NCBI GenBank assembly: GCA_016699165.1
Contig: CP064963.1
Location: forward strand, 1,922,001-1,986,000
DNA: 64,000 nucleotides
Reading direction: 5' to 3'
DNA from: Candidatus Melainabacteria bacterium
GTDB lineage: Bacteria > Cyanobacteriota > Vampirovibrionia > Obscuribacterales > Obscuribacteraceae
Part shown: one piece after another, positions 61,304-64,000 of the stretch
Numbering within the stretch: the first letter of the stretch is position 1
Layout of the letters: every line of letters begins with the position of its first letter
The notes under the pieces: generated by a model
Seen by the model: the letters and a program-made list of their open reading frames with translations, nothing else
Told to the model about the DNA's origin: nothing
Databases searched by the model: none
Position numbers and translations under genes: made by a program

Positions 61304-62140
61304 AACCGGTTCTTCTTGCATCTGTTCCGAGGGCACAGGAATAGGACCAAATCTTTTGATGTCAGTGCTGTTTGGAGAGATGCGAAGGTTCGACTCTAAG
61401 CGATGAGCAAATCCGTCATTCGCCCAGCTTACTAATCCAACTTTGCGCATACCGTTGATAATCCACCAGCCGATATCTATTTCACCTTTTTTCATCGAGT
61501 TGTTGGCAGAGCCAGGAACCGCATGATGATTATTGTGTAGACCTTCGCCTAATGTAAGAACAGTCAAGAATGCATTGTTAGTGCTATCGTCCGCGGTGTC
61601 ATAGTTCTTATAACCCCACTGAGGCATGTGCGACACCAAATTGAACCAGAGTGTGATTTGTTGCATAGCTAGACCAGCTAACAGTGAGCCTAATGCAATC
61701 TTCCAACCGAAAAATGGAACCATTGCAAAACGGCACATAAAATTCAGAAATCCGTTTAACAAGTGTCCTTTTTGCACGTCACCATTACAGTCTAGAAAAC
61801 GGTAAATCGGATCGTTGACTAAGTCTGGTGATACTAGATTCTTGTCTAGGTATTCAGGATAGCGTTCGTCGAAAATCCATCCATAAACACTTCGTCTCCA
61901 GCCATGCAGTATGGCGTGTGGATCTTTTTCTTGATCAGAATATTTGTGGTGAATTCGGTGCATCGAAGCCCACCAGATTGGTGAGGTCTGAAACGCCAAA
62001 TAGCCGCAACCCACGAAAAAATATTCGACTGCTTTAGGGCAGCGAAACGACCGGTGGGCCAATAGTCTGTGATAACCGATTGTGGTGCCCAGGGTGCAAA
62101 AGACCAAGGAGACCAGAAAGGACAGTGTGATTTCTAGCAT
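61289..62140 (-). CDS. acyl-CoA/acyl-lipid desaturase (delta-9 type)
   Basis: 283 aa membrane di-iron enzyme. Three His boxes: HRLLAHRSF (24-32), HRIHHKYSD (61-69) and LHNNHHAVPGS (about 200). Four membrane helices in the usual arrangement, plus DPHAILHGWRRSVYGWIF. It introduces a double bond into saturated acyl chains using oxygen, so the host should be at least microaerobic. Converges on the glycosyltransferase with a 15-base overlap. Confidence 0.92.
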   Translation of the reverse strand: MLEITLSFLVSLVFCTLGTTIGYHRLLAHRSFRCPKAVEYFFVGCGYLAFQTSPIWWASMHRIHHKYSDQEKDPHAILHGWRRSVYGWIFDERYPEYLDKNLVSPDLVNDPIYRFLDCNGDVQKGHLLNGFLNFMCRFAMVPFFGWKIALGSLLAGLAMQQITLWFNLVSHMPQWGYKNYDTADDSTNNAFLTVLTLGEGLHNNHHAVPGSANNSMKKGEIDIGWWIINGMRKVGLVSWANDGFAHRLESNLRISPNSTDIKRFGPIPVPSEQMQEEPVLVNS

Positions 62141-62300
62141 TCGTCAACATTAACACGCTTACCTATTTGAAACTAATACAGTTTTTCAAAAAAAACTCCG
62201 TTTCAGCTCAAAAACCGCGCCTTTTGGGCCTTATCGCGTGACATTAAAAAGTCGGACTGCTTATTGAAACTTATTCTAGATTATTCACGCCGAACTTAGG

Positions 62301-63521
62301 TCAAACACCCGAATCCAGCTGTTCCTGAGTTCGAGCAATCCAGCTAAGCTCTCGTAGTGAATCATCGGCAGAAATACGGCGAGTTCGGCTGTGATTGAGT
62401 ACCACCACCGCTCTTTGCAGATCGAGGAAGCCAGTTCGCATTAAAAATTGGCACCGACAAGCACAATTAAGTGTGAATTCGTCTATCAATTCGGCTGACA
62501 AAAGATTGTTTCCCATCTCTGCCATGGTCATATCTTCTTTGGTAAACACACCGGGCCGGGCTTCTTGGTGAACCGTTCCAGAAGCTGTTAGAAGTTGCCA
62601 GAGTATTTTACAATCGTCTAAGGTGGCTGTGGATAGCGCCAATTCGGTAAGTGCAGAAGTAGGCGAGAAGCCCCGTTTGCTCACTTTGTTTAAAATTTCC
62701 ACTGCTTGCACATCATTCAGCGTGGCGTTGATAACCATCTCTTGCAGTTTGAGCGCTATTTCCAAATCGGGCTGAGTGACAATTTTTTTCTGAATTAAGG
62801 CGCGCCCTATCGGCACTTCGTTTTCCAGCGCAAACTCAAGTGCGCTAAGTAAATCGGCCTCTTCCACCAGTCCGCTTCTAATGAACAGCTCACCAATTAA
62901 GGTGTGCGGACGCACCGGTCCTTTATAAAAACCAAGCTCTTTCAACGAAGTCTCAAGATCTGAGCGCCTGCGGCGTGTGGTTTTGAGCGCCTTAATCGCT
63001 TGCTCGCGACTTACTTTTCCGTCTCGAACCATAACTTGAGCAGAGAGTGCAGCGCTAAGCATTTCCTTGGAGATAGAACCATATAAAAGGATTATGCGAC
63101 CCAGTGGCAGCCCCGAGTCCTGACCATCTTTGAGGAATTTTTCAAGCTCATCTGCGCCAAGAAAACCGGCTTCACAAAGAATTTCGCCCAATCTAAAAGT
63201 GGGCTGTTTAGGCTGATTACTGCGCCCGCTCTGCTCCATCGCCTGAGGCAGAGTAATGTTTTGCCTGTAGACCATCGAAAGCAAAGCGACGGCATTTTCT
63301 AAATCTACTAAATTGTCGCGGACCATCGACTGCAATTGAACGCCTGAGTAAAGTACGTTCTCAGTCACAATTCCGCACATAACGAACATCTTGCCTACTG
63401 GCATGCTCGTTTGCTTGGAATACTCAATAGCTTCGAGCAGTTGCTGTGAAGTGAGCACGCCAGCGCGTATCATAAGCTCGCCCAACTTGATTGCTCTTGG
63501 ATTTTCAGTCATTTGTTCCAT
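62301..63521 (-). CDS. tandem MshEN-like (GspE N-terminal) repeat protein, no ATPase
   Basis: 406 aa. Repeated units open with (L)GE(L/I)...AG.L....L..AL: LGELMIRAGVLTSQQLLEAIEY (about 12), LGEILCEAGFLGADELEKFL (about 111), IGELFIRSGLVEEADLLSALEF (about 214) and a degraded last unit near 330. Each is followed by a second half of type PVGKMFVMCGIVTENVL, PLGRIILLYGSISKEML or PIGRALIQKKIVTQPDL. MshEN domains bind c-di-GMP or pack against T2SS/T4P ATPases; here no ATPase domain follows. Possible c-di-GMP sensor, unproven. Divergent from the oxidoreductase. Confidence 0.7.
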   Translation of the reverse strand: MEQMTENPRAIKLGELMIRAGVLTSQQLLEAIEYSKQTSMPVGKMFVMCGIVTENVLYSGVQLQSMVRDNLVDLENAVALLSMVYRQNITLPQAMEQSGRSNQPKQPTFRLGEILCEAGFLGADELEKFLKDGQDSGLPLGRIILLYGSISKEMLSAALSAQVMVRDGKVSREQAIKALKTTRRRRSDLETSLKELGFYKGPVRPHTLIGELFIRSGLVEEADLLSALEFALENEVPIGRALIQKKIVTQPDLEIALKLQEMVINATLNDVQAVEILNKVSKRGFSPTSALTELALSTATLDDCKILWQLLTASGTVHQEARPGVFTKEDMTMAEMGNNLLSAELIDEFTLNCACRCQFLMRTGFLDLQRAVVVLNHSRTRRISADDSLRELSWIARTQEQLDSGV

Positions 63522-63648
63522 CCCAGGGATAATAATTATTTACCCCTTGATTAGACGCTTTCATAAAGTATGAAGATTAGCAAGACAATATTTTTGGGAA
63601 TTAGCCTAAAATTAGGTTGTTGGCTTTTGCCGGGGAACTTTTTTCTTA

Positions 63649-64000
63649 ATGTCTGACAAGAAAGCGATAATCATAGGAGCCGGTCCAGCCGGATTGACCG
63701 CCGCCTACGAATTATTGGAGCGCACTGATGTGAAGCCGATAATTGTGGAGAAAAGCGACGTCATTGGCGGTCTTTCGAGGACCTACGAGTACAAAGGCAA
63801 CAAGCTTGATGTTGGTCCGCACCGTTTCTTTTCCAAATCAGACCGAGTGATGGACTGGTGGACGAGCAAGATTCCCATAGCCGGCGGCGAAGACGAAACA
63901 ATCACCTATCACAATAAACAGCGTCAGGTCAAAGGGCAAGAACTGAAGCCTGAAGACAACAAAATGATCTTGCTTAAAAGACGCACCCGAATTTACTATC
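63649..64000 (+). CDS. FAD-dependent amine-oxidase-like oxidoreductase (3' cut by window)
   Basis: At least 117 aa, still open at base 64000. Rossmann FAD motif IIIGAGPAGLTAAYELLER, then IVEKSDVIGGLSRTYEYKGNKLDVGPHRFFSKSDRVMDWW. The GGLSRT and DxGPHxFFS pair is typical of UDP-galactopyranose-mutase- or protoporphyrinogen-oxidase-like proteins ('FAD-dependent, NAD(P)-binding' group) in envelope-sugar clusters. The substrate cannot be decided from the N terminus. Confidence 0.85.
   Translation, partial: MSDKKAIIIGAGPAGLTAAYELLERTDVKPIIVEKSDVIGGLSRTYEYKGNKLDVGPHRFFSKSDRVMDWWTSKIPIAGGEDETITYHNKQRQVKGQELKPEDNKMILLKRRTRIYY

Overview
The window is an ordinary chromosomal stretch of moderate GC, with no phage, insertion sequence or CRISPR. 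It comes from a Gram-negative-type, probably aerobic, heterotrophic bacterium. It has a TolC/RND/HlyD efflux operon, an acyl desaturase, ClpS-ClpA, many secreted TPR proteins, a eukaryote-like Ser/Thr kinase and FHA proteins, but no photosynthesis gene. The overall flavour (signal-peptide TPR paralogues, low-complexity Asn/Gln/Pro wall proteins, a self-contained purine operon) reminds me of the non-photosynthetic sister lineage of Cyanobacteria (Vampirovibrionia/Melainabacteria, Obscuribacterales). That assignment is inference from gene content only.

Layout. 1-5.4 kb: the end of a D-threonine-aldolase-like gene; a tandem duplication of its 3' end together with a small antisense membrane-protein gene (one aldolase copy is now a remnant); a TPR-DUF2314 secreted protein; a thioredoxin-like gene interrupted by one in-frame TGA (selenocysteine candidate); a GNAT enzyme. 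5.5-8.3 kb: an SGNH/AlgX-like plus MBOAT pair for O-acylation of a surface polymer. 8.3-9.9 kb: a methyltransferase and a sirtuin. 10-14.7 kb: an operon of an OmpR-type response regulator and three secreted TPR paralogues, the middle one frameshifted. 14.7-19.4 kb: a lytic transglycosylase and a 1204-codon protein with four NlpC/P60-CHAP-like units, most of them lacking catalytic residues. 19.5-22.6 kb: a PAS histidine kinase, a calpain-like secreted cysteine protease and tRNA-Tyr. 23-27.4 kb: clpS-clpA, fabH and a DUF4870 protein.

27.5-43.2 kb: one long co-directional run. It starts with a secreted zinc metallopeptidase, a Ser/Thr kinase and an esterase, continues with purF-C-D-N-(S)L-Q-M-H-E-K, and ends with a stand-alone FHA domain. 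All ten steps from PRPP to IMP are encoded except adenylosuccinate lyase (PurB). PurS appears fused to PurL. A second FHA protein at 43.8-46.1 kb has a near-identical FHA module, an (EAAEK)n helix and a degenerate nuclease-like domain.

46-56.5 kb: TPR proteins, the efflux operon, and a nucleotidyltransferase-like gene followed by a 37-bp palindrome. Its half-site architecture recurs upstream of clpS. 57-61.3 kb: three membrane-associated glycosyltransferases. 61.3-64 kb: a desaturase, a tandem MshEN-like protein and the start of an FAD-dependent oxidoreductase cut by the window edge.

Best leads: the in-frame TGA thioredoxin-like gene, the kinase-purine-FHA linkage, the repeated two-site palindrome, the dead-unit amidase-like protein, and the antisense-overlap duplication at the left edge.
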